From assembly GCA_017992475.1 (NCBI GenBank), contig JAGOOO010000001.1, forward strand, positions 124,001 through 188,000: a DNA stretch of 64,000 nucleotides, in the 5' to 3' direction. The notes beneath the pieces are model-generated. The model was not told the DNA's origin and made no database searches. It saw only the letters and a program-made list of their open reading frames with translations. This document shows, one piece after another, positions 1-8,215 of the stretch (positions are counted from its first letter, which is position 1; every line of letters starts with the position of its first letter). Origin of the DNA: Caldisericia bacterium (GTDB lineage Bacteria > Caldisericota > Caldisericia > JAAYUI01). Position numbers and translations under genes: made by a program.

Positions 1-193
1 CAGTGACAACACCATCTGCAAGTCCCTTAACATCCTTCATTGCATACACAAGGAGACCATAAATCCAGATGAACATGAGGAGTTTGTTTAAAAATTCGCC
101 AATCCCCGGAATCTGTGCAAAAATCCAGCTCAAAACAATCCACCCGATAGAGATCAACAGTGCATAAATAATGTGCTTTACGTCAAATTTCAT
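1..193 (-). CDS. Hydrophobic membrane protein, cut by the window edge
   Basis: Only the first 64 codons are in the window. The ATG at 193-191 has a strong GAGGAGG ribosome site upstream. The visible part holds about two transmembrane segments (roughly residues 8-25 and 38-53) joined by a short loop containing IPGIGEF, then a charged stretch beginning MKDVKG. No family is recognised. Its ATG overlaps the TGA of the possible small upstream gene (190-414) as ATGA, suggesting translational coupling if that gene is real. A DUF4870- or Tic20-like small membrane protein is possible, but the sequence does not decide it. Confidence 0.6.
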   Translation of the reverse strand, partial: MKFDVKHIIYALLISIGWIVLSWIFAQIPGIGEFLNKLLMFIWIYGLLVYAMKDVKGLADGVVT

Positions 194-414
194 TTCAATA
201 AACCTCCTCTTATTTTTATTTCAGAGCTTTCTACCCTGATACCACCTTTGATGTTCTTAACTTTCAAAAGGTTACACTTAATGATCACGTTGCCAAAAAA
301 TACTTGAAATGATATTTGGCCATTGGGCCCCCAAAGAGGACTCATTTCAATAAAAGATATTAACCAACCTTGTTTGAGAAGGTCATTTAATGTTATATAA
401 TTATCCGGGCTCAT
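190..414 (-). CDS. Possible small hypothetical protein (74 aa)
   Basis: The open frame ends in a stop that overlaps the ATG of the downstream membrane protein by ATGA, and its last codons contain that gene's ribosome site. Composition is protein-like, with alternating hydrophobic and polar residues and no low complexity. Against it, the only early ATG (414-412) abuts the divergent lipoprotein start and has no Shine-Dalgarno sequence, and the frame crosses the apparent plus-strand promoter at 374-401. No family recognised. It may instead be untranslated leader. Confidence 0.35.
   Translation of the reverse strand: MSPDNYITLNDLLKQGWLISFIEMSPLWGPNGQISFQVFFGNVIIKCNLLKVKNIKGGIRVESSEIKIRGGLLK
374..401 (+). 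promoter_or_regulatory. Sigma-70-type promoter giving a near-leaderless mRNA
   Basis: TTGAGA (374-379), 16-base spacer and a perfect TATAAT (396-401). Transcription would begin near 408, only about seven bases before the ATG at 415. No Shine-Dalgarno sequence precedes that ATG, so the message looks leaderless or nearly so. Confidence 0.55.
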
Positions 415-1992
415 ATGAAAAAAATCTCGACAGCGATACTACTTACAGCAATCTTTCTTGCAGGCTGTGTTGCTCCAGGCCAGGAAACACCCGTAAAACC
501 GGCAACAAGCCCAAAAATCGCCACCAATGATTTCTTCCCGCTTGGTTGGTTCACCTCTCTTAGCAAAGATGAAATTGGCGGCCTTAAAGATGTTGGGGCC
601 AATTTCGCCATTACCTATGTCCTCTCTGGAAGGCTAAAAAAAGAACTGCTCTCTGATGTACTTGATGAGGCCGAGAGAAAAAATATAAAAGTGCTCCTGG
701 ATGTCACATCGGACTGGAAGTGGTTTGATGATGACATGCCAATACCTAACGATCCTATTGGCGACTGGAACTGGAGCCTGGACCACGCCTACTCGAAAAG
801 GGCAAGCCACCACGGCGGATGGAACGACGAACTGAACAATCATGGTTTCGTCATGCCCGAAGCTGGTTACCCGGCAATGAATGTCCAGGACCACGACATG
901 ATAGAACAGTGGGTCTATATACCATCAAAAAATGACGTGAAAGAATTGATGATCGAGTTTTACGCTTCAAAGAGTGGTCCATCATTCAGCTGGAACCACA
1001 GGGTATATTGGGGCGAAGATCTCATAAAAAGGGGCGACCCAAAAGATAAAGAAATTGTCAGCCCTTTCAGGGCCGGCGATCTCCCAAAAGAAAGAGATAA
1101 GTGGGTAAAGCTGACTTTCAGGGCCAATGACATCAATCTTGACGCCACGCTAGTTCGCGGCGTCAATTTCATCAATTACGGCTCACAGGTCTATTGGGAC
1201 CTGATGACCAGAAGGACCGGCAAAGAGCGCATACAAGAGAGGGTCAACTATCTAAAAGGCAAAAAAGCCCTTTTTGGCTGGTATCTTTGCGATGAGCCAG
1301 AGCTGAGGAATATTGACCCACCAAGGCTCAAAGAGATTTATGACCAGATAAAGGAAGTTGATCAGGAGCATATAATTGCCCCTGTCTTTCAGGATTGGAA
1401 GGTCATGGAGCAATACAGGGACTCATGTGATATCTTCTTCCTGGATTGTTACCCGGTGACAGTAAAAAGCAGGAGCATGGACTGGATGACCCAATGGGTA
1501 GTGGAAGGTGCAAGGGTCGCTGCAAAATATAAAAAACCGTTTGTTTTCGTGCCTCAGGGGTTTGGTGATGCGCCAGAATACCCACTATGGACAATGCCAA
1601 CAAAACACGAGCTCAGGTGGATGACCTGGACGCCCATTATCCTTGGCGCAAGAGGCGTCTGCTACTGGGCCTATTACAAAGCATCGAAAGAAATCGTTGA
1701 AGAATCGGGAAAGCTTTTCAAAGAGATTGGTTTGTACAAGGATTTTTTGACAAAAGGCACACCAGTGACCGGTCTTTCTTCAAGCATCACCTCAGACAGT
1801 GATTTTGATGGAAACCCCGACCTCATGTACAGCGCCTACGATTTTGCAGGGAGACGTCTCTTAATGGTTTCAAATGGGACATCAAGAAGGTTCGACAATG
1901 TGAAGTTGGTGGGGCCAGGATACGAGAAAGATTTTGATCTTGAGCCTTATGGGGTCAAGATAATCATGGAGAATTTGGAGGACAACAGATGA
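415..1992 (+). CDS. Lipoprotein with a glycoside-hydrolase-like TIM-barrel fold
   Basis: 525 residues. The N-terminus is a lipoprotein signal with lipobox LAGC (Cys18), so the protein should be anchored on the outer face of the cytoplasmic membrane or exported further. The mature part starts with a barrel-like segment (FPLGWFTSLS), is interrupted around residues 120-260 by a beta-rich segment that may be a carbohydrate-binding jelly roll, then resumes with FGWYLCDEPE, where D293-E294 sits as a likely catalytic acid in GH-A-type barrels. ARGVCYWAYYK near residue 420 resembles the end of such a barrel. Substrate unknown and the exact GH family not recognised. It starts a run of overlapping genes that includes a sigma factor and fabD. 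The start codon lies next to the predicted transcription start. Confidence 0.6.
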   Translation: MKKISTAILLTAIFLAGCVAPGQETPVKPATSPKIATNDFFPLGWFTSLSKDEIGGLKDVGANFAITYVLSGRLKKELLSDVLDEAERKNIKVLLDVTSDWKWFDDDMPIPNDPIGDWNWSLDHAYSKRASHHGGWNDELNNHGFVMPEAGYPAMNVQDHDMIEQWVYIPSKNDVKELMIEFYASKSGPSFSWNHRVYWGEDLIKRGDPKDKEIVSPFRAGDLPKERDKWVKLTFRANDINLDATLVRGVNFINYGSQVYWDLMTRRTGKERIQERVNYLKGKKALFGWYLCDEPELRNIDPPRLKEIYDQIKEVDQEHIIAPVFQDWKVMEQYRDSCDIFFLDCYPVTVKSRSMDWMTQWVVEGARVAAKYKKPFVFVPQGFGDAPEYPLWTMPTKHELRWMTWTPIILGARGVCYWAYYKASKEIVEESGKLFKEIGLYKDFLTKGTPVTGLSSSITSDSDFDGNPDLMYSAYDFAGRRLLMVSNGTSRRFDNVKLVGPGYEKDFDLEPYGVKIIMENLEDNR

Positions 1993-2174
1993 CCAGGTGG
2001 ACACTCATAGTTGCTTCATTGGTAATGATGGCAGGCGGTATATTGATGATGGTCATCAAGGATATAAACGGCCACCCAATTGGCGTTCCAAGTCAAATTG
2101 CACCCGTAGTTGGCTGGATAGTGATAATACTTGGATTTCTGTTCCTGATGTTGTCGATGATAAGAAGTGAGTAG
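1989..2174 (+). CDS. Small two-helix membrane protein (61 aa)
   Basis: The ATG overlaps the stop of the lipoprotein gene by four bases (ATGA), so translation is probably coupled. The protein has two hydrophobic helices (about residues 4-23 and 37-58) separated by a short polar loop, and ends in RSE. It overlaps the following sigma factor start by eight bases. No family recognised. Its position just before an ECF sigma factor could suggest a membrane partner, but it has no anti-sigma signature and is probably too small to be one. Confidence 0.6.
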   Translation: MTRWTLIVASLVMMAGGILMMVIKDINGHPIGVPSQIAPVVGWIVIILGFLFLMLSMIRSE

Positions 2175-2703
2175 CGACAAAAGCGAAGAAAAAAACCTCG
2201 TAGAGAGGGCAAAAAAAGGCGAAGAATCTGCCTTTACAGAAATTGTTGAACTTTACGCTGACAAGGTTTTCTCTGAAGCCTACTATATCATGAACAATCG
2301 CGAGGACGCGCTTGACGCTTCCCAGCTTGTTTTTTTAAGGGTATTCCAGAACATAAAACATTTCAAAGGTGAGTCACTCCTTTCAACATGGATTTACAGG
2401 ATAACAGTAAACACATGTTTAAGGGAATTGAAAAAAAGAAACAGGAAACCACCTGAACCGGATGACGATGACCCAGACCCGCAAGATGAAGTCATAAGGA
2501 ATGAAGAGGAAAAGATCGCCATGGAAATACTGGCGAAACTTCCTGAGCCTTACAGAGTCATATTGATTATGAGGGAGATGAATGACATGCCCTTCAAGGA
2601 CATCTCAGATGTGCTAGGCATCTCCGTCAACCTGGCCAAAGTAAGGGCTTTCAGAGCCAAGGCCAGGTTCAAACAACTTTTGGAGGAACAAGAGAATGGG
2701 TAA
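2167..2703 (+). CDS. ECF-type RNA polymerase sigma factor
   Basis: 178 residues with a GTG start overlapping the preceding gene. Region 2 (about residues 20-95) contains the -10-recognising helix ending STWIYRITVNTCLRELKK. An acidic linker rich in D and P follows. Region 4 (about 120-172) has the helix-turn-helix DISDVLGISVNLAKVRAFRAK. Length and two-domain layout fit group 4 (ECF) sigma factors. No recognisable anti-sigma gene is adjacent: the upstream neighbour is a 61-residue membrane protein and the downstream gene is fabD, overlapping by eight bases. Target promoters cannot be read from this window. Confidence 0.9.
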   Translation: MSSDKSEEKNLVERAKKGEESAFTEIVELYADKVFSEAYYIMNNREDALDASQLVFLRVFQNIKHFKGESLLSTWIYRITVNTCLRELKKRNRKPPEPDDDDPDPQDEVIRNEEEKIAMEILAKLPEPYRVILIMREMNDMPFKDISDVLGISVNLAKVRAFRAKARFKQLLEEQENG

Positions 2704-3595
2704 TACGGCTTTTTTGATGCCAGGCCAGGGCTCCCAATATGTCGGGATGCTTGGCAAGCTGGACGCGTATCCAAAGGCCCAGCAGATCATATCAAAAGTG
2801 AACGGCATTCTTGGTTTCGACCTCGTAAAATTGATGAAGGAAGGACCAATCGAGGAGCTCACACAAACCGAGAACACACAACCAGCATTGGTGGCCTGCT
2901 CCGCAGCCTGGCTGGAAATTGCAAAAGAAAAAGGCCTCTCGTGCCAGTTTGCTCTTGGACACAGTCTTGGTGAGTATTCGGCTCTCTACGCTGCAGAAGC
3001 AATTGACCTCGAAACGGCCCTGAGGCTTGTCAGAAGAAGGGGCGAGCTCATGAGGGACGCAACATCAAAGATCCCTGGAACAATGGGTGCCATTATCGGC
3101 CTTCCTGCTGAAAAAGTGAAAGAAATCTGCCAGGAAGCCTCAAAAATTGGCGTGTGTGAGATGGCCAATTTTAATTCGTCCGGCCAGATAGTTGTCTCCG
3201 GCGAAGTGGAAGCTGTAAAAAGGGCCATGGAGCTGGCAAAAGAAGCCAAGGCAAGGCTGGCAAGATTACTCCAGGTATCTGCACCATTCCATTCGTCCAT
3301 GATGGACCCAGTGGCCGAACTTTTTGCAAAAGACCTTCAGGCTGCAAATATAAGTGACGCAAAGTTCCCGGTAGTCGCAAATGTTAATGCAAAACCGGTC
3401 CAGAAGACATCAGAAATCAGGGAAAACCTCACAAAACAAATCAATTCACCTGTCTTGTGGGAAAAATCAATCCTGCAGGTTGTTGCGATGGGTGTCGACA
3501 ACTTCGTTGAAGTTGGTGCCAAAAATGTACTCACGGGATTGAATGGTCAGATTGTGCCGAACCTGACCACCTCAAACACCGAAGCGATGTTCTAG
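2696..3595 (+). CDS. fabD: Malonyl-CoA:ACP transacylase
   Basis: 299 residues, normal length. Transfers the malonyl group from CoA to acyl carrier protein for fatty acid synthesis in the cytoplasm. It opens with the family motif MPGQGSQYVGM and carries the nucleophile elbow GHSLGE, with catalytic Ser90. The second active-site segment SAPFHSSMM supplies the His. The start overlaps the sigma factor stop. Other fab genes are not next to it, which is unusual because fabD often sits with fabH, fabG or acpP. A strong hairpin terminator follows. Confidence 0.95.
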   Translation: MGNTAFLMPGQGSQYVGMLGKLDAYPKAQQIISKVNGILGFDLVKLMKEGPIEELTQTENTQPALVACSAAWLEIAKEKGLSCQFALGHSLGEYSALYAAEAIDLETALRLVRRRGELMRDATSKIPGTMGAIIGLPAEKVKEICQEASKIGVCEMANFNSSGQIVVSGEVEAVKRAMELAKEAKARLARLLQVSAPFHSSMMDPVAELFAKDLQAANISDAKFPVVANVNAKPVQKTSEIRENLTKQINSPVLWEKSILQVVAMGVDNFVEVGAKNVLTGLNGQIVPNLTTSNTEAMF

Positions 3596-3608
3596 AACCA
3601 AGCCTATT

Positions 3609-3640
3609 AAAAAAGCCCCCTCGGTTGAGGGGGCTTTTTT
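3609..3640. terminator. Bidirectional rho-independent terminator
   Basis: Perfect 14-base-pair stem (3609-3622 with 3627-3640), GGTT loop, GC-rich core flanked by A-run and T-run, so it can act on both strands. It lies between convergent fabD and the aldolase gene. Confidence 0.92.
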
Positions 3641-3657
3641 GTTTCTGGTAAAACTTT

Positions 3658-4533
3658 CTATCTGGAAAGTAATATATTTCTGATTTTTTCTGTCAGCTCA
3701 AGCGATTTTTCAATCGGCCTCTGCCACATGTTTCTGCCAAATATGAAACCTGCAACGCCAGCATCAACAGACATCTGGACTTTCTTCAACAGATCATCGT
3801 CCGATATTTTTTCACCACCAGATATTATAACTGCAGCTTTTCCTGCGGATTTTACGACCCTCTTTATTGCATCTGCTTCGGCTTCCCTCAGGGACTTGTA
3901 TGGTTCAGGCTGTTTTTCAGAAACGGTAGGCAAAACGTTTGGAAAGTTTACTTTTATGACATCGGCACCAACCTCAAGGGCAGTCCTTGCCGCATAGTCA
4001 ATTGAATAGAGGCAGTCCTTGCCACCTTTTACATCAACAAACTTACCTCTTGGATATGACCACACGATCAGCGGCATCCCAAACCTGTCGCACTCTTGCC
4101 TCACATGGCAGAGTTGCGCTATGTCATCGTCCTGCCTTGGTGAACCTACAAAGAGTGTGTATCCTACAGCATCAGCGCCGATTCTTACTGCATCCTCGAC
4201 AGTTGATGTAAGTGAAGAGAAGGCCTCATCGTCTGGTGGGATGTTTGTTTTCCCGTTCAGTTTAAGTACAAGCGGGACTTTCCCTGCATAATCGCACATA
4301 TACTTATCTGCAAGGCCAATGTGCAAGGCTATTGCAGAATAAGCACCTCTCAAGGCAAGCTCGAATTCAAACTTTGGATCAAGGCTTTCCGGATTGGCAA
4401 AAAAATCTTTTGGGCCATGTTCCAGGCCCTGGTCGATTGGGAGGATCATCAATTTACCGTTTCCAGGCCCGTGCTCAAACGCCATCCTTATCATTCTGAC
4501 TTTTTTGCCTGTTGAAAGACTGGATAGATTCAT
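3658..4533 (-). CDS. Class I fructose-bisphosphate aldolase, DhnA/FbaB type
   Basis: 291 residues. Cleaves fructose-1,6-bisphosphate to dihydroxyacetone phosphate and glyceraldehyde-3-phosphate through a Schiff base. Family marks are MILPIDQGLEHGP near the N-terminus, the likely Schiff-base lysine in GADVIKVNFP and the phosphate-binding end GVAGFIFGRNMWQRP. The ATG at 4533 is chosen because GAGGT lies about seven bases upstream; a GTG at 4542 would sit inside that ribosome site. The family includes the 2-amino-3,7-dideoxy-D-threo-hept-6-ulosonate synthase relatives, so aldolase is the likelier but not only reading. With ppdK elsewhere in the window it fits gluconeogenesis or glycolysis. Confidence 0.88.
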   Translation of the reverse strand: MNLSSLSTGKKVRMIRMAFEHGPGNGKLMILPIDQGLEHGPKDFFANPESLDPKFEFELALRGAYSAIALHIGLADKYMCDYAGKVPLVLKLNGKTNIPPDDEAFSSLTSTVEDAVRIGADAVGYTLFVGSPRQDDDIAQLCHVRQECDRFGMPLIVWSYPRGKFVDVKGGKDCLYSIDYAARTALEVGADVIKVNFPNVLPTVSEKQPEPYKSLREAEADAIKRVVKSAGKAAVIISGGEKISDDDLLKKVQMSVDAGVAGFIFGRNMWQRPIEKSLELTEKIRNILLSR

Positions 4534-4619
4534 ATTACACACCTCTTCTTCAACTGGGTCTTGGTCACAAGAGCCCTTCGTTGTTGTATAAAATCCTTGA
4601 AGCTAAACCTGGCAGAAAT

Positions 4620-5030
4620 TTAAATCAGTTTGAAGCCAAGGACGCTGACGATCCATGATGGCCAGATGAGCCAGAGAATGAGAACTACGATGACAGCAAC
4701 TGCGATCGGTAAGAGCCATCCTACAATTGCCTTGCTCCAGCTGTAGCCGCAAAGGAACTTTACCTCAAAATACCATGCCACAGCAGTAAAAATGGTGGCC
4801 AGAAGAGGCATCTGGAAGAATATGAGACTAAAAACAATGTTTGTGCAGAGAAGCAGGAGAGCGCCATAAAGTATTCTTCCCCAACCCGGATACGCGGGCT
4901 TCATAAGTTTGGAAGATAACCAATTGCCCAGCATGAAGCAAACAAAAATAACAATGTACATCAACATGGCCCCATAGCCAATCCAGGAACTATCGGAGCC
5001 AGCAAAACCAACGAGATTGTAATTAATCAT
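4620..5030 (-). CDS. Multi-pass membrane protein, function unknown
   Basis: 136 residues from the ATG at 5030, which has AAGGTGG seven bases upstream. A TTG at 5102 would extend it but has no such site. About four hydrophobic helices are visible: one near residues 20-38, one following PGWGRILYG, one over IFFQMPLLATIFTAVAW, and a C-terminal one containing LLPIAVAVIVVLILWLIWPSW. The layout recalls small Yip1-like integral proteins, but no signature residue is present. It lies upstream of the aldolase gene on the same strand with an 86-base gap, so co-transcription is possible. Confidence 0.65.
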   Translation of the reverse strand: MINYNLVGFAGSDSSWIGYGAMLMYIVIFVCFMLGNWLSSKLMKPAYPGWGRILYGALLLLCTNIVFSLIFFQMPLLATIFTAVAWYFEVKFLCGYSWSKAIVGWLLPIAVAVIVVLILWLIWPSWIVSVLGFKLI

Positions 5031-5084
5031 TTGCGCACCACCTTTCAGCAACCATTGTAATTCCGGCAAAAATCCAGTCAAGCC

Positions 5085-5113
5085 TTGATTTGCCAACTGC
5101 AAGACCTTATCAA
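5085..5113 (+). promoter_or_regulatory. Putative promoter placing transcription start on the ATG
   Basis: TTGATT (5085-5090), 17-base spacer, TATCAA (5108-5113). The expected start of transcription is near 5120, exactly the ATG of the OsmC-like gene, which lacks a Shine-Dalgarno sequence. The -10 match is only moderate. Confidence 0.4.
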
Positions 5114-5119
5114 TTGGGT

Positions 5120-5560
5120 ATGGAAAGAAAAACTTTCAGATATTTTGTCAGTGTCGACTGGGAAAAGGGCAAGCAAGGATTTTTCTCAGGCATAAACAAC
5201 GAAAAATTCGCCTTTTCCTGTCCGCCGGAATTTGGAGGACCAGAAGGTTTCATGTCCCCAGAGGAGATATTTGTTGCCTCAATTGCAACATGCGTCATGG
5301 CAACATTCATTAATGTCTGCTCAAGAAATAAAATAGGAATTGAATCGTACAATTCAAAGGCCGAGGGGGTAATGGAACACATCGAAGGCAACTACAGGAT
5401 AACAAAGGTTTTCCTGCGGCCGCAAATAATAATCAAAGACCCGGAGCAAAAGGAAGAATGCGAGAGGATACTTGAAGATGCTCATCAAACCTGCCCGGTT
5501 GGCAAATCGGTTGTTTCCCAGGTCATACTGGAACCAGAGCTGAGTGTGTCAGAGATGTAA
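5120..5560 (+). CDS. OsmC/Ohr-family protein
   Basis: 146 residues. Family members reduce organic hydroperoxides or bind fatty acyl groups in the cytoplasm. Both conserved cysteines are present: one in the SIATCVMAT segment near residue 58, and one in AHQTCPVGKSV near residue 124. The start is set at the ATG before ERKTFRYFV because upstream TTG options would enter the predicted promoter. The last 12 bases overlap the convergent DUF401 permease gene. Whether it is a true peroxidase (Ohr, OsmC) or a YhfA-like member cannot be told from these motifs. Confidence 0.85.
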   Translation: MERKTFRYFVSVDWEKGKQGFFSGINNEKFAFSCPPEFGGPEGFMSPEEIFVASIATCVMATFINVCSRNKIGIESYNSKAEGVMEHIEGNYRITKVFLRPQIIIKDPEQKEECERILEDAHQTCPVGKSVVSQVILEPELSVSEM

Positions 5561-6784
5561 CGACACCCACCAGGTAAGTATTCCAAGCGCCATCTGTGCA
5601 ATCGCAGGAAACAGCATCAACTTGAATACCTTGAAGAGGGTCGTCCTGAAATAGTCGCATGTGAGCACTATGCACAGATGCATTGGCGAGAAAAGCACAC
5701 CAATCACGCCAGATGTAAAGGCGAGCGCAAAGATTCCGTATGACGAATTTCCGGCAATTGCCAATATGATCGGGAAAGAAACGCCTACAAAACCAGGAGT
5801 TGCACCAATCAACATGCCGAGGATCATGGGCAAAACGATGGCAACAAAAACCGGTGGGATACCAGTTGAATTGAACCAGACAGAAAGCTCCCCAAAAGCC
5901 GTGCTGTTTTGCAGGACCTGGTTCAACAGTATGGAGCCAAGCAGGATTATGAAGTAGTTTGGCCTGAAAGATTCCTTGACTGAATCCACAAAAACCCTGC
6001 CAGCGAACTTGCCCTCCACCTGGCCTTTTTCAACCTTTACGATTATTACAATCCACAGTATTGCAATACTCAGAAGAATTGAAACGACGATTTCGGTAGG
6101 AAGTGCCAGCACAAATATGATTGCAAGCAAGATTGGCCAGGCGTCCTTGAGAAACTCCAGGACCCTTTTGGAAATCTGCCCTTTCTCGCCTTGGGTACGC
6201 TTCACACCTTTATAGGCAACAGCAAAACCGGTAAAAGCCCCAAGAATTGTGACCGGGAACTGGAAAGCCATGACCTTTGGGATCGAGAAACCTGTGATTG
6301 CGGAAGCCATGAAAATGCCCGGATAGAGTGGAATGGAGCTCTCCCAAATATGCCTGAACCAATAATTGATGAAGGCCTTTTTTTCTTTCGAGATGTCCAT
6401 GTCCTTGGCAATCTCATGAACAAGCGGAGCTGAGAAATATGCGCCACCAACAGAGGGCATGAAACCAATTACAGAAGGGAGGACCGCACAGGCATACCTT
6501 CTGTCGGTAAACATCTTCACGGATGAAGATGCAAGCGACTTGAGCATACCCATCTTGTTTAGCGATCCTTCAAGCAAAAGGACCGCCCAGAGTGCCAGAA
6601 CGTACTTCCATGTGTCCCAAGAAAAAATTATCTTAAGAAATGTCAAAGGGATCTTTTCAAGCGGCATGAAAAGAAACCCTGCCGCAACAGCTGCCACAAT
6701 TAGCGTTATCGAAATGGGTACCTTTTTGGCAGATGCGATTATGACTGCTATCAGCAGCCCGCAAATTTTGAGGAATGCGATCAT
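5549..6784 (-). CDS. DUF401-family integral membrane permease
   Basis: 411 residues with about ten transmembrane helices. Family-like segments include PSVGGAYFSAPLVHEIAK, the loop NYWFRHIWESSIPLYPG, and GMLIGATPGFVGVSFPIIL near the C-terminus. DUF401 proteins resemble transporters of the gluconate permease/ion transporter superfamily; the substrate is not established. The start overlaps the stop of the upstream trans-sulfuration gene by four bases, so it may export or import a product of that enzyme (inference). The 3' end overlaps the convergent OsmC gene by 12 bases. Confidence 0.8.
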   Translation of the reverse strand: MIAFLKICGLLIAVIIASAKKVPISITLIVAAVAAGFLFMPLEKIPLTFLKIIFSWDTWKYVLALWAVLLLEGSLNKMGMLKSLASSSVKMFTDRRYACAVLPSVIGFMPSVGGAYFSAPLVHEIAKDMDISKEKKAFINYWFRHIWESSIPLYPGIFMASAITGFSIPKVMAFQFPVTILGAFTGFAVAYKGVKRTQGEKGQISKRVLEFLKDAWPILLAIIFVLALPTEIVVSILLSIAILWIVIIVKVEKGQVEGKFAGRVFVDSVKESFRPNYFIILLGSILLNQVLQNSTAFGELSVWFNSTGIPPVFVAIVLPMILGMLIGATPGFVGVSFPIILAIAGNSSYGIFALAFTSGVIGVLFSPMHLCIVLTCDYFRTTLFKVFKLMLFPAIAQMALGILTWWVSLHL

Positions 6785-7938
6785 TTTACTTTGTCCAGTG
6801 CCTGTTTGAGATCTTCTATGAGATCAGAATTGTCTTCAATTCCAACGGAAAGCCTGAGCATTCCGCTGGTTATGTCTGCTTCTTTGAGGGCCGCCTCATC
6901 AAGGTGATGGTGCGACATCAGGACCGGGATTGATATACAGCTTTCAATACCACCCAGACTTCCCGCTCTGAAAATTAACTGAAGGTTGTCAAAAAGAGCG
7001 CTCGCCCCTTCAAACCCACCCTTCATCTCGAATGTTACCATGCCGCCCCAGCCCTTCATCTGTGTCAGGGCAAGTTCCCTCTCAGGCGAGTTCCACAGAC
7101 CCGGGTAGAACACCCTTGCCACTTTTGGGTGATTGGCAAGAAAACGTGCAATTTCCATTGCGGTGCTCTGCGCCTTGTTCATTCTGAGCTCGAGGGTCTT
7201 TAACCCTCTTGCCAGAAGGAAGCACGAGAAAGGATCAAGTGGCGATCCAAACTGTGTCATGAGCCTGTATGCTTTTTCTACCAGGTCCTTCCTGCCAGTT
7301 ATCGCACCGGCAAGGCAATCACTGTGGCCTGCCATGAATTTTGTTGCTGAATAGACAACCAGATCAGCACCTAGACTTGCCGGTTTCTGGAGATAGGAAG
7401 TGGCAAAAGAATTGTCTGCAACAACCAGCATGTCTCTGCCATGCGCCGCAGTGCATGTTGCCCTGATGTCTGTTATTCCAAGTGTTGGATTGGATGGTGT
7501 TTCGATATAGGCAACCTTTGCTTCTTTTGGTGCCCATGATAGATTGTAAAGCTTCTCTTTGGGGACAAAAAGTGTTTTTACTCCAAACTTTGGCAGTACA
7601 TTGACAACCAGGTCGTAGGTCCCTCCATAAAGTGAGTTCTGTGCTACTATTATGTCGCCTGCAGAAAGGCAGGACATAAGGCCAACACTTACTGCAGCCA
7701 TTCCGGACGAGAGTGCGACGGCACTTTCACAGTCATCAAGCGAGGCTATCTTCTCTTCAAGCGATTTTCTTGTTGGATTGGAGATCCTTGAATATATGTA
7801 ACCATCCCAGCCCTCAAGCGACTTCGCGTTTGGTATTACATAAGTCGTGCTTGGCGAGATATCACCTGTAACAGCCTGGTTGAACCATTCTGGATGTTCA
7901 CCGGAGTGTATCGCTTTTGTTCCGTAACGTTTTTTCAT
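6781..7938 (-). CDS. PLP-dependent trans-sulfuration enzyme (cystathionine/methionine gamma-lyase family)
   Basis: 385 residues, full length for the Cys/Met metabolism PLP family. Visible signatures are YSRISNPTRKSLEEKIASL (substrate tyrosine and PLP phosphate site), SSGMAAVS, and the PLP lysine in VVYSATKFMAGHSD. The C-terminal SLGGIESCISIP is typical of gamma-lyase and gamma-synthase members. The reaction could be cystathionine gamma-synthase, cystathionine beta- or gamma-lyase, or methionine gamma-lyase. Co-transcription with a permease might favour a catabolic lyase, but this is weak. A 140-base leader with a possible attenuator precedes it. Confidence 0.88.
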   Translation of the reverse strand: MKKRYGTKAIHSGEHPEWFNQAVTGDISPSTTYVIPNAKSLEGWDGYIYSRISNPTRKSLEEKIASLDDCESAVALSSGMAAVSVGLMSCLSAGDIIVAQNSLYGGTYDLVVNVLPKFGVKTLFVPKEKLYNLSWAPKEAKVAYIETPSNPTLGITDIRATCTAAHGRDMLVVADNSFATSYLQKPASLGADLVVYSATKFMAGHSDCLAGAITGRKDLVEKAYRLMTQFGSPLDPFSCFLLARGLKTLELRMNKAQSTAMEIARFLANHPKVARVFYPGLWNSPERELALTQMKGWGGMVTFEMKGGFEGASALFDNLQLIFRAGSLGGIESCISIPVLMSHHHLDEAALKEADITSGMLRLSVGIEDNSDLIEDLKQALDKVK

Positions 7939-7974
7939 GCCAAATCTCCTTGCAAGGAAAAAAGTGAGGATTGT

Positions 7975-8006
7975 AAAAAAACATCATGGCAAGAATGTTC
8001 GTGCCA
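7975..8006 (-). promoter_or_regulatory. Possible attenuator hairpin in the leader of the trans-sulfuration gene
   Basis: On the minus strand an inverted repeat TGGCA/TGCCA (8006-8002 with 7991-7987) with partial inner pairing is followed, after a five-base gap, by seven T (7981-7975). It lies about 40 bases before the start codon. The stem is short, so termination is uncertain. No SAM-I riboswitch consensus was found. Confidence 0.25.
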
Positions 8007-8084
8007 CTAATAAAGATAACCAAGAGCCACTTTTTGACTTTGCAAAGAAGATTGTGAACATTTTTGCATTAAGTGTCCACCGTT

Positions 8085-8113
8085 GTTATACTTCTATCAC
8101 AAAGTTGCAGCAA
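8085..8113 (-). promoter_or_regulatory. Putative promoter for the trans-sulfuration/permease operon
   Basis: Minus strand TTGCTG (8113-8108), 17-base spacer, TATAAC (8090-8085). The -10 box is good and the -35 box weak. Transcription would start near 8078, leaving a leader of about 140 bases. Confidence 0.45.
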
Positions 8114-8165
8114 AAAATGACAGGGTGCCAAAAAAATAAATGGCCCCAAAACAACAAAACCACAC

Positions 8166-8193
8166 TTGAAACCTTGAACACATAGGCTAAGAT
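8166..8193 (+). promoter_or_regulatory. Promoter for guaB
   Basis: TTGAAA (8166-8171), 16-base spacer, TAAGAT (8188-8193). Transcription would begin near 8200, just before the AGGAGG ribosome site at 8205-8210. The leader is too short for a purine riboswitch. Confidence 0.6.
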
Positions 8194-8215
8194 TGTTGAC
8201 CAATAGGAGGTCTTG

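Noticed and set aside
7939-8078. SAM riboswitch before the trans-sulfuration gene
   Set aside because: No SAM-I core motif could be found in the leader.
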